Shown here: piece by piece, positions 7,718 to 15,083 of the stretch
How the letters are laid out: every line of letters begins with the position of its first letter
How positions within the stretch are numbered: position 1 is the stretch's first letter
Source of the DNA: a virus
Length of the DNA: 26,279 bases
Strand: one strand, 5' to 3'
Virus record (IMG/VR): IMGVR_UViG_3300042090_000404
Span: 1 to 26,279 of that record
Made by a program: the position numbers and the translations under genes
Notes under the pieces: generated by a model
Databases searched by the model: none
What the model was told of the DNA's origin: nothing
Seen by the model: only the letters and a program-made list of their open reading frames with translations

Positions 7718-8872
7718 ATGCTGGGTGAAGCTTTCGGTGAATTAGCCTTTGGGGAAATACCCCTCCCGATAGTCGTGGTTCAGGCTGATTTCGGAAGCTT
7801 CACTTCGGAAATGTTATCGACTTTTCGTCGCGATATACTTGCGCAGATTGAAAAAGAGACCGGCCTACGGGTCGATGTATCTCTTACATCCGAAAGCAAC
7901 CTTGGTTTTAGAACGGACATTGCTATCGTTGCAGAGGCAACGGCGTCCCTTAGAGCCGATACGGTTGCACGAATTGAAAATATTGCTTCCGCTCAAATCG
8001 ATATTTCCCTTAAGGACGAATCATTAATCGGTGTTCGTCATAATACAATGCCCAGCGTCGAGGCGGGAGGAGCGATTGTCGTCTCGACAAATAGCGCTTT
8101 GCCGGTTGAGGTTAAGGCGGGTATTCAATCGGACAGTGCCGCGGTAGGGGAGAGCCTATTGGGCCTCCGGACAGAGAACGCGGGACGCCTAGAGGAGCTT
8201 CCCGGAGTCGCAACGGATATCGCAGCGCGATCGGAGGCATTGCACGGACTCCGGACAGATGCCTCGCTGAATATTGAAATGGGAGGCGCGATCCTTGTAA
8301 CGTTTAATAGCGCCGCTCAGTTAGAGAGCCTTAGCGTTGTTCGTTCCGACAGCATCGGAACGCTTGAAATCCTAGCTGGGAATCAAATTGACCTAATCAG
8401 CGTTGCGGAAGCGATTAGCGGGATAAGCACAGATGCGGTCTGCCTTTTAGAATACAATGCGAATGTTCAGGCCGATAGCTCGGCCGCAAGCGAAACCCTT
8501 TTTGGAGTACAGACTGATTTCGCGGCTCCGATGGAGCTTTTGTTTAGTGTAGCATCTGATAGTGGTCTATGTATAGAACTTCTAACTCAAGGGAATTTTT
8601 TAACCAACAGCGTTGGTTATCTTGAAATTCTTTGCAATGTGCGCAGTGATATTTCTGCGCCTGTTGAATCGACCTTTTTCCTCATCCCGCTGCCGACGAC
8701 TGCCAAAACGATCATCCGGCAATACGAGGCACGTTCCAAAGTAGAACAATACAAAGCGGTCACTCAGATTTTGGCAGAGATCGCCCCGGTTTGCGCGAAA
8801 ACAAACATTACCCAAGCGGAAGCAGTTACATTAATATTGAAGGCATTGAACGCTAAGACGAAGGTTGAATAA
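7718..8872 (+). CDS. Protein made of 21 copies of a 14-residue D-x5-E repeat
   Basis: This is a 384-residue protein. Residues about 20-320 are tandem repeats with consensus (V/L)-x-(S/T)-D-x5-E-x-L-x-G. The Asp (or Asn/Glu) column falls at 24, 39, 53, 67, 81, 95, 109, 125, 139, 153, 167, 181, 197, 211, 225, 239, 253, 267, 281, 297 and 311. The spacing is 14 except one 15 and three 16-residue steps, and a Glu lies six residues after each (seven after the first). The last 55 residues are a helical, Lys/Ala-rich tail ('RQYEARSKVEQYKAVTQILAE'). I have seen comparable 'D...P-x-E-(W)-L-(A/G)' repeats in hypothetical proteins of alphaproteobacterial phages, with no known function. A beta-solenoid or fibre shaft is plausible. 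It is adjacent to the S74 fibre and an Ig-like protein in the neck region. Confidence 0.7.
   Translation: MLGEAFGELAFGEIPLPIVVVQADFGSFTSEMLSTFRRDILAQIEKETGLRVDVSLTSESNLGFRTDIAIVAEATASLRADTVARIENIASAQIDISLKDESLIGVRHNTMPSVEAGGAIVVSTNSALPVEVKAGIQSDSAAVGESLLGLRTENAGRLEELPGVATDIAARSEALHGLRTDASLNIEMGGAILVTFNSAAQLESLSVVRSDSIGTLEILAGNQIDLISVAEAISGISTDAVCLLEYNANVQADSSAASETLFGVQTDFAAPMELLFSVASDSGLCIELLTQGNFLTNSVGYLEILCNVRSDISAPVESTFFLIPLPTTAKTIIRQYEARSKVEQYKAVTQILAEIAPVCAKTNITQAEAVTLILKALNAKTKVE
7775..8680 (+). repeat. 42-bp coding repeat array (21 units, protein-level)
   Basis: The 14-residue periodicity is clear in the protein, but the DNA copies have diverged in codon choice. The array is therefore old and selected for protein shape rather than a recent slippage product. 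Two-residue insertions occur in the repeats before residues 125, 197 and 297; the first two carry the shared phrase GGAI-(V/L)-V. Confidence 0.8.
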
Positions 8873-9208
8873 ATGCCCGCCTCCCTGATCTCTCAGACGA
8901 GCCTCAACCGGGGCGCAACGATTCTTTTCAACACCACGTTTTATGATCCCTATGGCAACATTATTCAGCCGGTCTCCGCGTTTGTGAATATCGATTATCC
9001 CAATCCCGATGGTTCGCGGGCCCAAGTCACTCTTACTATGGGGGCTTCGTTCCCTCCGGCGGTTAATTGGACCGCGGAATGGGACTCTCGCGGTGCGGGT
9101 ACTGGCACTGTGTTCTGGTCAATTCATACTAATCCATCCGTCCCAATCGCTGTGGAGGATGGGCAGTTTCAATTAACAGCTAATCAAGCCAACCTTACTA
9201 CATTTTAA
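8873..9208 (+). CDS. Small Ig-like virion protein
   Basis: This is a 111-residue protein. Its ATG immediately follows the TAA of the repeat protein, and its own TAA overlaps the next ATG (TAATG). The pattern 'LNRGATILFNTTFYDPYGNII-P', 'VNIDYPNPDGSRAQVTL', 'VNWTAEWDSRGAGTGTVFWSIH', 'VEDGQFQLTANQANL' alternates hydrophobic and polar residues like the seven strands of an immunoglobulin-type sandwich. Small proteins with the same WTAxWDSRGA core occur beside DUF3383-sheath genes in related phages. I therefore take it to be a minor virion decoration or neck protein. No catalytic motif is seen. Confidence 0.55.
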   Translation: MPASLISQTSLNRGATILFNTTFYDPYGNIIQPVSAFVNIDYPNPDGSRAQVTLTMGASFPPAVNWTAEWDSRGAGTGTVFWSIHTNPSVPIAVEDGQFQLTANQANLTTF

Positions 9209-9927
9209 TGGCAACACTCGCTCCGAACCAATCGCAAATACAAACTGTCCTGCGGTCTTTCCTGCTTTCCGTCCTTCCGGGAGGCGTAGAGGTTGTGCAG
9301 GGTCAGGACAACCTTGTTTCGGAGCCTGCGGGCGCAGATTTCGTGGTTATGACCCCGCTCTCGCGAGACCGTATTGAGACGAACGTAGACACGTTCGCGG
9401 ACATTTCTTTTACGGGCTCGATTACCGGAAGCCTTTTGAGCATTACAGAAGTGCAGTTTGGGGTCCTCGGGACTTCGACCATGCCCGAAGTATTCGGCAC
9501 GATGGTGAATGCCGGCACTTATGTAACAGGGCAAGTGTCCGGGACAATAGGCGGGGTCGGGGTCTACACAGTCACAGGCACTCAAACGAGCGGCGTCCAA
9601 CCGATGGCTGCTGGCCAAGTCTACTTCCTGCAACCGACCAAGATCAGGATGCAACTTGACGTTCATGGACCGAATTCTAGTGATAATGCCCAAACGATTT
9701 CGACTCTCTTTCGAGATCAATTTGCGGTATCGTTCTTTCAGAATTCCGGTTATGATGTTTGGCCTTTATATGCAGATGATCCTAAACAAATTCCTTTCCC
9801 CAACGCAGAAATGTTGATTGAATATCGTTGGGTGATTGATGCGGAGTTGCAAGCAAATCAGGTGGTGGGAGGGTTCCCACAGCAATTCGCAAATACATTC
9901 AACGTTAATCTAATCCAGGTTCAGTGA
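9208..9927 (+). CDS. Neck / tail terminator protein (gp12-like, LIC_12616 type) with inserted module
   Basis: This 239-residue protein starts at ATG 9208, overlapping the upstream TAA. The N-terminus ('LRSFLLSVLPGGVEVVQGQDNLV', then 'DFVVMTPLSRDRIETNVDT') and C-terminus ('MQLDVHGPNSSDNAQTISTLFRD', 'VWPLYADDPKQIPF', 'QQFANTFNV') match the phage neck terminator family. This family caps the tail tube and connects the tail to the head. Residues about 66-136 interrupt this fold with a Gly/Thr-rich module ('FTGSITGSLLSIT ... VSGTIGGVGVYTV') that also appears in the sheath, the J-like wedge and the S74 fibre. The gene lies 7 bases before the sheath gene, the expected order for terminator then sheath. 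Confidence 0.8.
   Translation: MATLAPNQSQIQTVLRSFLLSVLPGGVEVVQGQDNLVSEPAGADFVVMTPLSRDRIETNVDTFADISFTGSITGSLLSITEVQFGVLGTSTMPEVFGTMVNAGTYVTGQVSGTIGGVGVYTVTGTQTSGVQPMAAGQVYFLQPTKIRMQLDVHGPNSSDNAQTISTLFRDQFAVSFFQNSGYDVWPLYADDPKQIPFPNAEMLIEYRWVIDAELQANQVVGGFPQQFANTFNVNLIQVQ
9403..9615 (+). repeat. Shared Gly/Thr-rich module, copy 1 (in terminator)
   Basis: Residues 66-136 of the terminator. Landmarks are FTGSITGS-LSIT at the start and SGTIGGVGVYTV near the end. The core SGTxGGVGVY is the same as in the J-like wedge copy. Confidence 0.7.
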
Positions 9928-9934
9928 GGACAAT

Positions 9935-11680
9935 ATGACCACGATCCCGGTCGGCCAACTTATCAATGTGACTCCAAACGTCCTTCCTGCTGGTGGGGAC
10001 GCTTTGTTCTTGAATGGGTTAATCCTGACAACCTCTACGGGTCGCGTGCCTTATGGATCGGTGCAATCTTTCCCGACCGCGGCGGCAGTGGCCACGTTTT
10101 TCGGAGCCTCTTCGAAAGAGGCGTCCCTGGCATCCGTGTATTTTAACGGATACATAGGCGCATCGGCAACGCCAGGGGCTCTTCTGTTCACTACTTATCC
10201 GAACACAGCCATAGCTGCGTTCCTCCGGGGAAGCAGCGTTGCGTCCCTTACCCTGACGCAGTTGCAGGTGCTTTCAGGGACACTTAACCTGACGGTCGAT
10301 GGCTATGCGAGGAACGTAGCTAACATCAGCCTTGCCGCCGCGGTCTCTTTCTCGAATGCCGCGACGATCATGCAGACTGCCTTAAACGGCTCTGCGCCGG
10401 CTAACCTGTCCTCGTTTACGGGCTCGCTTGCCGGTGGCACGATGACGGTTACAGGGCTCACGAGTGGCACGATTAACCCCGGAACGACGGTTAATGGAAC
10501 TGGCCTTAGCTCTCCCTCCGGCGTGATCATCCTCGCGCAGCTTTCTGGGTCCACGGGAGGAACCGGGACATACACCGTTACGTCGGCGGGCACCCTAGGA
10601 AGTCAGACCTTAAGCACGGCAGCGGTCCCGATCACGGTGACTTATGACTCCGTCTCAGGAGGCTTTTTATTCACCTCAGGGAACACCGGAAACCTGTCTA
10701 GCATTCAATATGCGACGGGCCTGCTTGCTACGTCCCTGAACCTTACTCAAGCGACGGGTGGCGTTATTTCGCAGGGTACGGCGGCCGGAACTCCGGGGCC
10801 GTTTATGAGCTCGATCATTAACATCACCCAGAATTGGGCGCTCTTTATGACCGCCTTCAATCCGGACTCGGTGGTCGGGGTGAACACTAACAAGTTGCTC
10901 TTCGCGCTATGGACTTCGCAACAGAACGATCGTTATGGTTATGTTGCTTGGGATACCGATGCAAGCCCGACTGTTACTGTTCCCGCGGCCTCTAGCCTAG
11001 GCCAGGAGGTTATTGCGGCCGGTTATTCGGGAACGTTCTGCATTTGGGAGCCTTCCGAGACCTATGTGGCCGCTTTCATCTTGGGCATTGCGGCTGCGCT
11101 CGACTTCTCGCAAACCAATGGGCGGGCGACCTTCGCCTATCGCAGTCAATCCGGTCTAACTCCGGGGGTTACAGACCCGACGACGGCCTCTAACCTCATC
11201 GCAAATGGCTACAATTTCTATGGAGCCTATGCGACGGCGAATCAGAACTTCCAGTGGCTGCAACCGGGCTCCGTCTCTGGGCCGTTCGTTTGGATGGATA
11301 GCTATGTTAATCAAATCCAGATGAATGCGCAATTCCAACTCACCCTTGCGGACTTGGAATCTAATACTGGATCGATACCGTACACACCAGCCGGATATTC
11401 GATCATCGCGAATTCCCTTCTAACCCCGATCAATGCCGCGTTGAACTTCGGAACGATCCGGGCAGGTGTGACACTTACATCGTCCGAAATTTTGGAGATC
11501 AATTCGGTGGCTGGCAATAATAACGCAGCCAACGCGGTCTCTACTCGTGGTTGGTATTTGCAAGTGTCTGATCCGGGCGCAGCGGTTCGCATTGCGCGCG
11601 GGTCTCCGGTGATGAACTTCTGGTATGCTGATGGTGAAGCGGTCCAGATGATGAGCCTTAACTCTATCGATGTCCAATAA
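9935..11680 (+). CDS. Contractile tail sheath protein (DUF3383 family)
   Basis: This is a 581-residue protein starting at ATG 9935, preceded by GAGGA at 9926-9930. The N-terminus ('IPVGQLINVTPNVLPAGGDALFLNGLIL', then 'VPYGSVQSFPTAAAVATFFGASS', 'GALLFTTYP') is diagnostic of the DUF3383 sheath-like family. The C-terminal part ('WYLQVSDPGAAVRIARGSP', 'YADGEAVQMMSLNSIDVQ') is the conserved sheath domain that links neighbouring subunits. Sheath subunits surround the tube and contract on infection, so the particle is a myovirus. Residues about 159-229 are a Gly/Ser/Thr-rich module inserted in the N-terminal region after a strand pair resembling 'GTLNLTVDG'. The flanking strands continue as 'VPITVTYDSVSGGF', so the module looks like a surface insertion. 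The tube gene follows after a strong AGGAGG ribosome-binding site. Confidence 0.9.
   Translation: MTTIPVGQLINVTPNVLPAGGDALFLNGLILTTSTGRVPYGSVQSFPTAAAVATFFGASSKEASLASVYFNGYIGASATPGALLFTTYPNTAIAAFLRGSSVASLTLTQLQVLSGTLNLTVDGYARNVANISLAAAVSFSNAATIMQTALNGSAPANLSSFTGSLAGGTMTVTGLTSGTINPGTTVNGTGLSSPSGVIILAQLSGSTGGTGTYTVTSAGTLGSQTLSTAAVPITVTYDSVSGGFLFTSGNTGNLSSIQYATGLLATSLNLTQATGGVISQGTAAGTPGPFMSSIINITQNWALFMTAFNPDSVVGVNTNKLLFALWTSQQNDRYGYVAWDTDASPTVTVPAASSLGQEVIAAGYSGTFCIWEPSETYVAAFILGIAAALDFSQTNGRATFAYRSQSGLTPGVTDPTTASNLIANGYNFYGAYATANQNFQWLQPGSVSGPFVWMDSYVNQIQMNAQFQLTLADLESNTGSIPYTPAGYSIIANSLLTPINAALNFGTIRAGVTLTSSEILEINSVAGNNNAANAVSTRGWYLQVSDPGAAVRIARGSPVMNFWYADGEAVQMMSLNSIDVQ
10409..10621 (+). repeat. 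Shared Gly/Thr-rich module, copy 2 (in sheath)
   Basis: Residues 159-229 of the sheath. Landmarks: FTGSLAGGTMTVT, SGTI-PG, NGTGL, then SGSTGGTGTYTVTS. Confidence 0.7.
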
Positions 11681-11692
11681 GGAGGGCGTTAG

Positions 11693-12124
11693 ATGGGATC
11701 GATTACCGCAGCCAATGCGATCTTCTTAATTCAGATACCAGGGCTGATCCCAGTCCCGGTTCAGTTGCAAGGGTTCAGTGCTGATGACATCTTCGATTTC
11801 GACCCGCAAGCCGTGGTCGAGACTTCGATGGGTGTGGATGGCATTTTATCCGGCGGCTTCGTCAATGTCGCTGTGAAGCAGTCCATTACGTTGCAGGCGG
11901 ACTCGGCTTCCAATGACATCTTCGATCTTTGGCAGCAGGCGCAGCGAACGGCGCTCGATGTCCTCACGGCAAATGGGATTGTGACCCTAACCTCGATCGG
12001 GAAGCAATACGCCCTAACAACCGGCTTTTTGACCGACTATCCGCCTGTCCGCGGAGCCGGTAGGATATTGAAGCCGCAAAAGTATGGCGTAACATGGCAG
12101 AGTGTAACCCCGGCGCCGGTGTAA
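11693..12124 (+). CDS. Tail tube protein
   Basis: This is a 143-residue protein starting at ATG 11693, with an excellent AGGAGG at 11680-11685. The length and pattern are those of myovirus tube subunits: an N-terminal 'FLIQIPGLIPVPVQLQGFSADDIFDF', then 'ETSMGVDGILSGGFVNVAVKQSITLQADSASNDIFDLW', and a C-terminal 'GRILKPQKYGVTW'. The tube is the inner hollow channel, built on the hub and surrounded by the sheath. Position directly after the sheath and before the assembly chaperone is the canonical order, which supports the call more strongly than the sequence alone. Confidence 0.8.
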   Translation: MGSITAANAIFLIQIPGLIPVPVQLQGFSADDIFDFDPQAVVETSMGVDGILSGGFVNVAVKQSITLQADSASNDIFDLWQQAQRTALDVLTANGIVTLTSIGKQYALTTGFLTDYPPVRGAGRILKPQKYGVTWQSVTPAPV

Positions 12125-12125
12125 G

Positions 12126-12593
12126 ATGCGAAAAGTTGGAACTGTTACGATTACGGATGAAAATCGGGATAAGGACAAGGTGTTTGTATTGACTGAGATG
12201 CCCGCCAGTCGTGCAGAGCGGTGGGCAACTCGGGTGGTGATGGGCCTGATTAAAGTGGGGGTGGAAATTCCGGAGGAGTCTGGGATGGAAGCAATCGCTA
12301 AAATCGGGCTCCAGGCTCTTGCTTCGCTTTCGTTCGATGATGCACAATTCCTCATGGACGAAATGATGCAGTGCGTCCATATCCTTCCGGACCCGAAGAA
12401 AAACCCGACTTTTACACGCCCTCTTATGGAAGAGGATATTGAGGAAGTTTCCACCCGAGTTAGGCTTAGGTTGGAGGTATTCACTTTGCATACGGGTTTT
12501 TCCTTTCCCGGAAAGCCCTCGATATTGGTGACGGCTTCTCCGGGATTGAACTCCACCCATACCGGAACCTCCCGGCAACAATCGCGACGGTGA
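12126..12593 (+). CDS. Tail assembly chaperone, short (0-frame) product
   Basis: This 155-residue protein has its ATG one base after the tube stop. The N-terminal 125 residues ('LTEMPASRAERWATRVVMGLIKVGV', 'IAKIGLQALASLSFDDAQFLMDEMM', 'EDIEEVSTRVRLRLEVF') are a helical domain. This is the usual look of the gpG-like chaperone that coats the tape measure during tail assembly. The 30 residues after the slip site (12501-12593) are Ser/Thr/Arg-rich and look unselected, as expected for a short read-through tail. The gene lies between tube and tape measure, the conserved place for this chaperone. It is normally made in excess over a frameshifted longer form (separate entry). Confidence 0.8.
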   Translation: MRKVGTVTITDENRDKDKVFVLTEMPASRAERWATRVVMGLIKVGVEIPEESGMEAIAKIGLQALASLSFDDAQFLMDEMMQCVHILPDPKKNPTFTRPLMEEDIEEVSTRVRLRLEVFTLHTGFSFPGKPSILVTASPGLNSTHTGTSRQQSRR

Positions 12594-12736
12594 TTTCGCA
12601 CGATAAAGCAAAACTGCACGAATTGGATACAGTTTACGGACTTCAAGACGTTTATGACATGTTGGAAGTGATAGTTGTCGATTTACATAATCGCAATCTT
12701 GTCGCAGAGCATATGGCCAAAGAGAAAAAATCCTAA
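12126..12736 (+). CDS. Tail assembly chaperone, long -1 frameshift product (gpGT-like)
   Basis: Join 12126-12500 with 12500-12736; predicted 203 residues. After the slip, the -1 frame reads FLSRKALDIGDGF and then 'IELHPYRNLPATIATVIS', 'LHELDTVYGLQDVYDMLEVI', ending at TAA 12734-12736, which overlaps the tape-measure ATG (TAATG). This frame is open only from 12470 and has no good start of its own near its beginning. It reads as a normal acidic helical protein, fills the otherwise non-coding gap 12594-12735, and runs exactly to the tape measure. In lambda and most long-tailed phages the equivalent gpG-T fusion is made by a -1 slip at a low fixed rate, and its T part binds the tail tube or tape measure. 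The 78 extra residues would be the T domain. Confidence 0.8.
12494..12500 (+). promoter_or_regulatory. Programmed -1 ribosomal slippery heptamer GGGTTTT
   Basis: In the 0 frame the bases read acG-GGT-TTT, exactly the X-XXY-YYZ arrangement. After a one-base backward slip both tRNAs re-pair as GGG and TTT. The heptamer falls inside the only window (12470-12593) where both frames are open. Confidence 0.75.
12503..12515 (+). other. Small inverted repeat just after the slip site
   Basis: CTTTC-CCG-GAAAG can form a 5-bp stem with a 3-base loop, two bases after the heptamer. It is closer than typical stimulatory structures, so a role in frameshifting is uncertain. Confidence 0.3.
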
Positions 12737-14163
12737 TGCCGACTGTCATTGATACTCTTATTATTCAATTGGGTTTGGATACGAAGCAATTCAGTGCGGC
12801 GCAAAAGAAGGCTGTTCAAGAGGCGAAAGACGCTAGCAAGAAAATTCAAGATTCTGCGGATGCTGTTCAACAGGTCTACAGCAAAGCTCGCAAAGAAGTT
12901 CTTTTGTTTGCTGCGGCCCTCTTAGGCGCGAACGGGATTAAAGAATGGTTTGTTAATACTACTCGGGCAAACGATGCCACTGGTAAGTTCGCCAAGATGG
13001 TGGGGGCGAATACAGAAGAGCTATCAAAATGGCAGGCTGTAGCAGAGCGCGCGGGCGGCTCGGCCGAAGGCATGGGGCAAACTCTCCTAGGCCTTACAAA
13101 GGATATCTCTCAATTAGGTGTACTCGGCCCCTCGGAAAGCCTACAATGGATTAATGCGCTCGGAATAGACCTTCAGAAGTTCCTCGATCAGAAAGGACAG
13201 CTTAAGGATTTTACAGGGCTTATGCTCGCCTTGAATGAGGCTCTGAGCAAAAAGCCTCCGGGTGAGCGCATTCTTTGGGCAGAGCGTCTACATATTGATT
13301 TGCAGAATATCAATGTTCTTGCGGGCACGGCGCCGGAAAAGTTACGCGCCATGTTGCAGGAACAAGAGAAAATTGGGTTCACTACAAAGGATCAATCGGA
13401 AAATTCACGCAAGCTCGTGGCTGCGTGGACGGAATTGACGCAGTTGGTAGGTAATTTTTCGCGCATTCTAATTGACAAGGTGACCCCTCCGCTTACTCAG
13501 ATTTTGGAATTAGTGAATTCTATTCTCAAATTAGCCGGGACCGCATTCTCATTCAGTATTTTGAAACAAGCTGAGAAATATTTGCCTGGGCTTAGTACCA
13601 TAGAAAAGTTGGCGGGGAAAAAATCAGAAGGTGCGGTTGCTGGGGTTTCTCCGGGAGAGAGCGGGGGATTGCGCACAAAGCCCGGCGCCGGCTCGGCGAG
13701 CGCGGGCGTGTGGGCTCTTGCCCGTTCGATACAGAACGAATTCGGAGTCGATCTATTCACGGCCTTTAACGACGTTTTCCATCAGCAATATCGATCTAAG
13801 CACAACGAAGGCCTCGCGGCGGATTTCACCCTTAAGGACCCGAAACAATCGGCTGCGGTCGCCGCGGCGATCCGGGCGAAGTTCGCATCCCTCGGAATTC
13901 AAGGCTCTGTGCTCGATGAGTACACCAATCCTTCGGCGCATGCGACGGGCGGCCATATCCATGTTCAATTCGCAAGCCAAGCCGCAGCCGATCGCTACGC
14001 GGCAGGGGCCGCAGGAGGCGAGACCAATTTCAATATCAATACGGTGAACGTCTCTGCGAACAACCCGCAACAGTTCTCGAATGAACTCGCGGCAGTCTCC
14101 GGGGCGAAGGCCTCGGCGCAGCGTTCCTCTATCGCAACTTCATCTAACAGTGCGGTTCGATGA
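12736..14163 (+). CDS. Tape measure protein with C-terminal M15-like peptidase domain
   Basis: This is a 475-residue protein starting at ATG 12736. Residues 1-300 are helical: 'DTLIIQLGLDTKQFSAAQKKAVQEA' is a typical tape-measure N-terminus, followed by a hydrophobic stretch 'LLFAAALLGANGIKEWF' (residues 56-72). Residues about 325-412 form a separate domain with the M15 D-Ala-D-Ala peptidase pattern: H356-x6-D363 in 'KHNEGLAADF', acidic D394/E395, and H407-x-H409 in 'GGHIHVQF'. These would be the zinc ligands and catalytic acid, suitable for cutting cell-wall peptides during DNA entry. The last 45 residues are the Asn/Ser/Ala-rich tail usual for tape measures. The protein is short for a tape measure, so a short tail is expected. 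Its TGA overlaps the hub ATG. Confidence 0.8.
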   Translation: MPTVIDTLIIQLGLDTKQFSAAQKKAVQEAKDASKKIQDSADAVQQVYSKARKEVLLFAAALLGANGIKEWFVNTTRANDATGKFAKMVGANTEELSKWQAVAERAGGSAEGMGQTLLGLTKDISQLGVLGPSESLQWINALGIDLQKFLDQKGQLKDFTGLMLALNEALSKKPPGERILWAERLHIDLQNINVLAGTAPEKLRAMLQEQEKIGFTTKDQSENSRKLVAAWTELTQLVGNFSRILIDKVTPPLTQILELVNSILKLAGTAFSFSILKQAEKYLPGLSTIEKLAGKKSEGAVAGVSPGESGGLRTKPGAGSASAGVWALARSIQNEFGVDLFTAFNDVFHQQYRSKHNEGLAADFTLKDPKQSAAVAAAIRAKFASLGIQGSVLDEYTNPSAHATGGHIHVQFASQAAADRYAAGAAGGETNFNINTVNVSANNPQQFSNELAAVSGAKASAQRSSIATSSNSAVR

Positions 14164-15083
14164 GCTTTGTCCAAAGACTTTTGAACTTCTCCTTCGTCCT
14201 GGAGAATGGGAAAACGTTCATTGAGTCCGGGACTGATACAGTCACGATTACGGGAGTGCGCGCGAGCGCGAAAATATTGAAGGCCGGCTTCCCGCAAATG
14301 GGAGAAGCGCAAGTTATCATTTACGGCCTAACACTTAGTATTATGAATCAATTATCGACCTTGGGGGCGCGCATTGCGCGACAACCCCGCAACCGGGTGA
14401 TAATTTCGGCGGGCGATGCGGTCAATGGTTTTAGTATCGTTTTTTCTGGCATTATTCAGAATGCCTGGGCAGACTTTTTTCAAGCTCCGGAAGTGCCTTT
14501 CCACATAATCGCCTTCACTGCGCTCGATCTTGCCGTTATCCCCTACACCCCGACTTCGATCAATGGGACCGCTGACGTTGTAACGCTTCTTTCGGGGCTC
14601 GCTACGGCCTCCGGCCTTACGTTCGAAAATAACGGAGTTGCCAATATCAAAGTTTCCAGCATGTATCTGTGGGGTTCTCCACGAGATCAGATTCAGCAGA
14701 TTAAGAACCAGGTGCAGAATACGATAGGGGTGGTGATAGACGGGGATTCACAAACTGGCACTTTGTCTATTTGGCTAAAAGGGGGCTTCCGAAACGGAAT
14801 TGTCCCGGTGATTTCCGCGCAAACGGGCATGATACAATACCCTAGTTTTACACCTAATGGAATATTGGTCAAGACACTTTTTAACAAATCGATTGGGTTC
14901 CAGAAGCGAATTCAGATTGCGAGTAATTTCATTCCGAATAGTAGCGCGACGATCCCGGCGAATGGAGTTTGGGTCGTGTTCGGTTTGGAATACGATTTAG
15001 ACACCCTTATTCCCAGAGGTAAGTGGGATATGACAGTCCAGGCTTACAACCCGAATACGGGCAGCGCTCCGGTGCAGTCTTGA
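14160..15083 (+). CDS. Baseplate hub protein (gp27-like)
   Basis: This is a 307-residue protein starting at ATG 14160, overlapping the tape-measure stop (ATGA). It has the features of hub proteins in small myovirus baseplates: 'GVRASAKILKAGFPQMGEAQVIIYGLTLSIMNQLSTLG' in the first beta domain, 'IIQNAWADFFQAPEVPFHIIAFTALD' in the second, and the family signature 'GMIQYPSFTPNGILVKTLFN' near residue 225. A trimer of this protein forms the ring that joins the tube to the spike. No lysozyme or peptidase domain is fused to it, which fits with the wall-degrading domain residing in the tape measure. The order tape measure, hub, spike is conserved. Confidence 0.8.
   Translation: MSFVQRLLNFSFVLENGKTFIESGTDTVTITGVRASAKILKAGFPQMGEAQVIIYGLTLSIMNQLSTLGARIARQPRNRVIISAGDAVNGFSIVFSGIIQNAWADFFQAPEVPFHIIAFTALDLAVIPYTPTSINGTADVVTLLSGLATASGLTFENNGVANIKVSSMYLWGSPRDQIQQIKNQVQNTIGVVIDGDSQTGTLSIWLKGGFRNGIVPVISAQTGMIQYPSFTPNGILVKTLFNKSIGFQKRIQIASNFIPNSSATIPANGVWVVFGLEYDLDTLIPRGKWDMTVQAYNPNTGSAPVQS

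Noticed and set aside
7775-8680. 42-base periodicity considered as a DNA minisatellite or CRISPR-like array
   Set aside because: The DNA copies are not alike and there are no spacers; the periodicity is at protein level.
9205-9720. Antisense open frame over the terminator gene
   Set aside because: Composition like other shadows, and the + strand protein here matches a known family along its length.
12594-12735. Considered as a decayed gene or sequencing frameshift in the chaperone gene
   Set aside because: An in-frame slippery heptamer and the conserved position of a frameshifted chaperone explain it better than an error or pseudogene.
11964-12749. Long antisense open frame (261 codons) over tube end and chaperone
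   Set aside because: It lies opposite convincing tail genes. Its protein is rich in His, Arg, Ser and Cys without domain pattern and has no ribosome-binding site. It is a shadow of the + strand codon bias.
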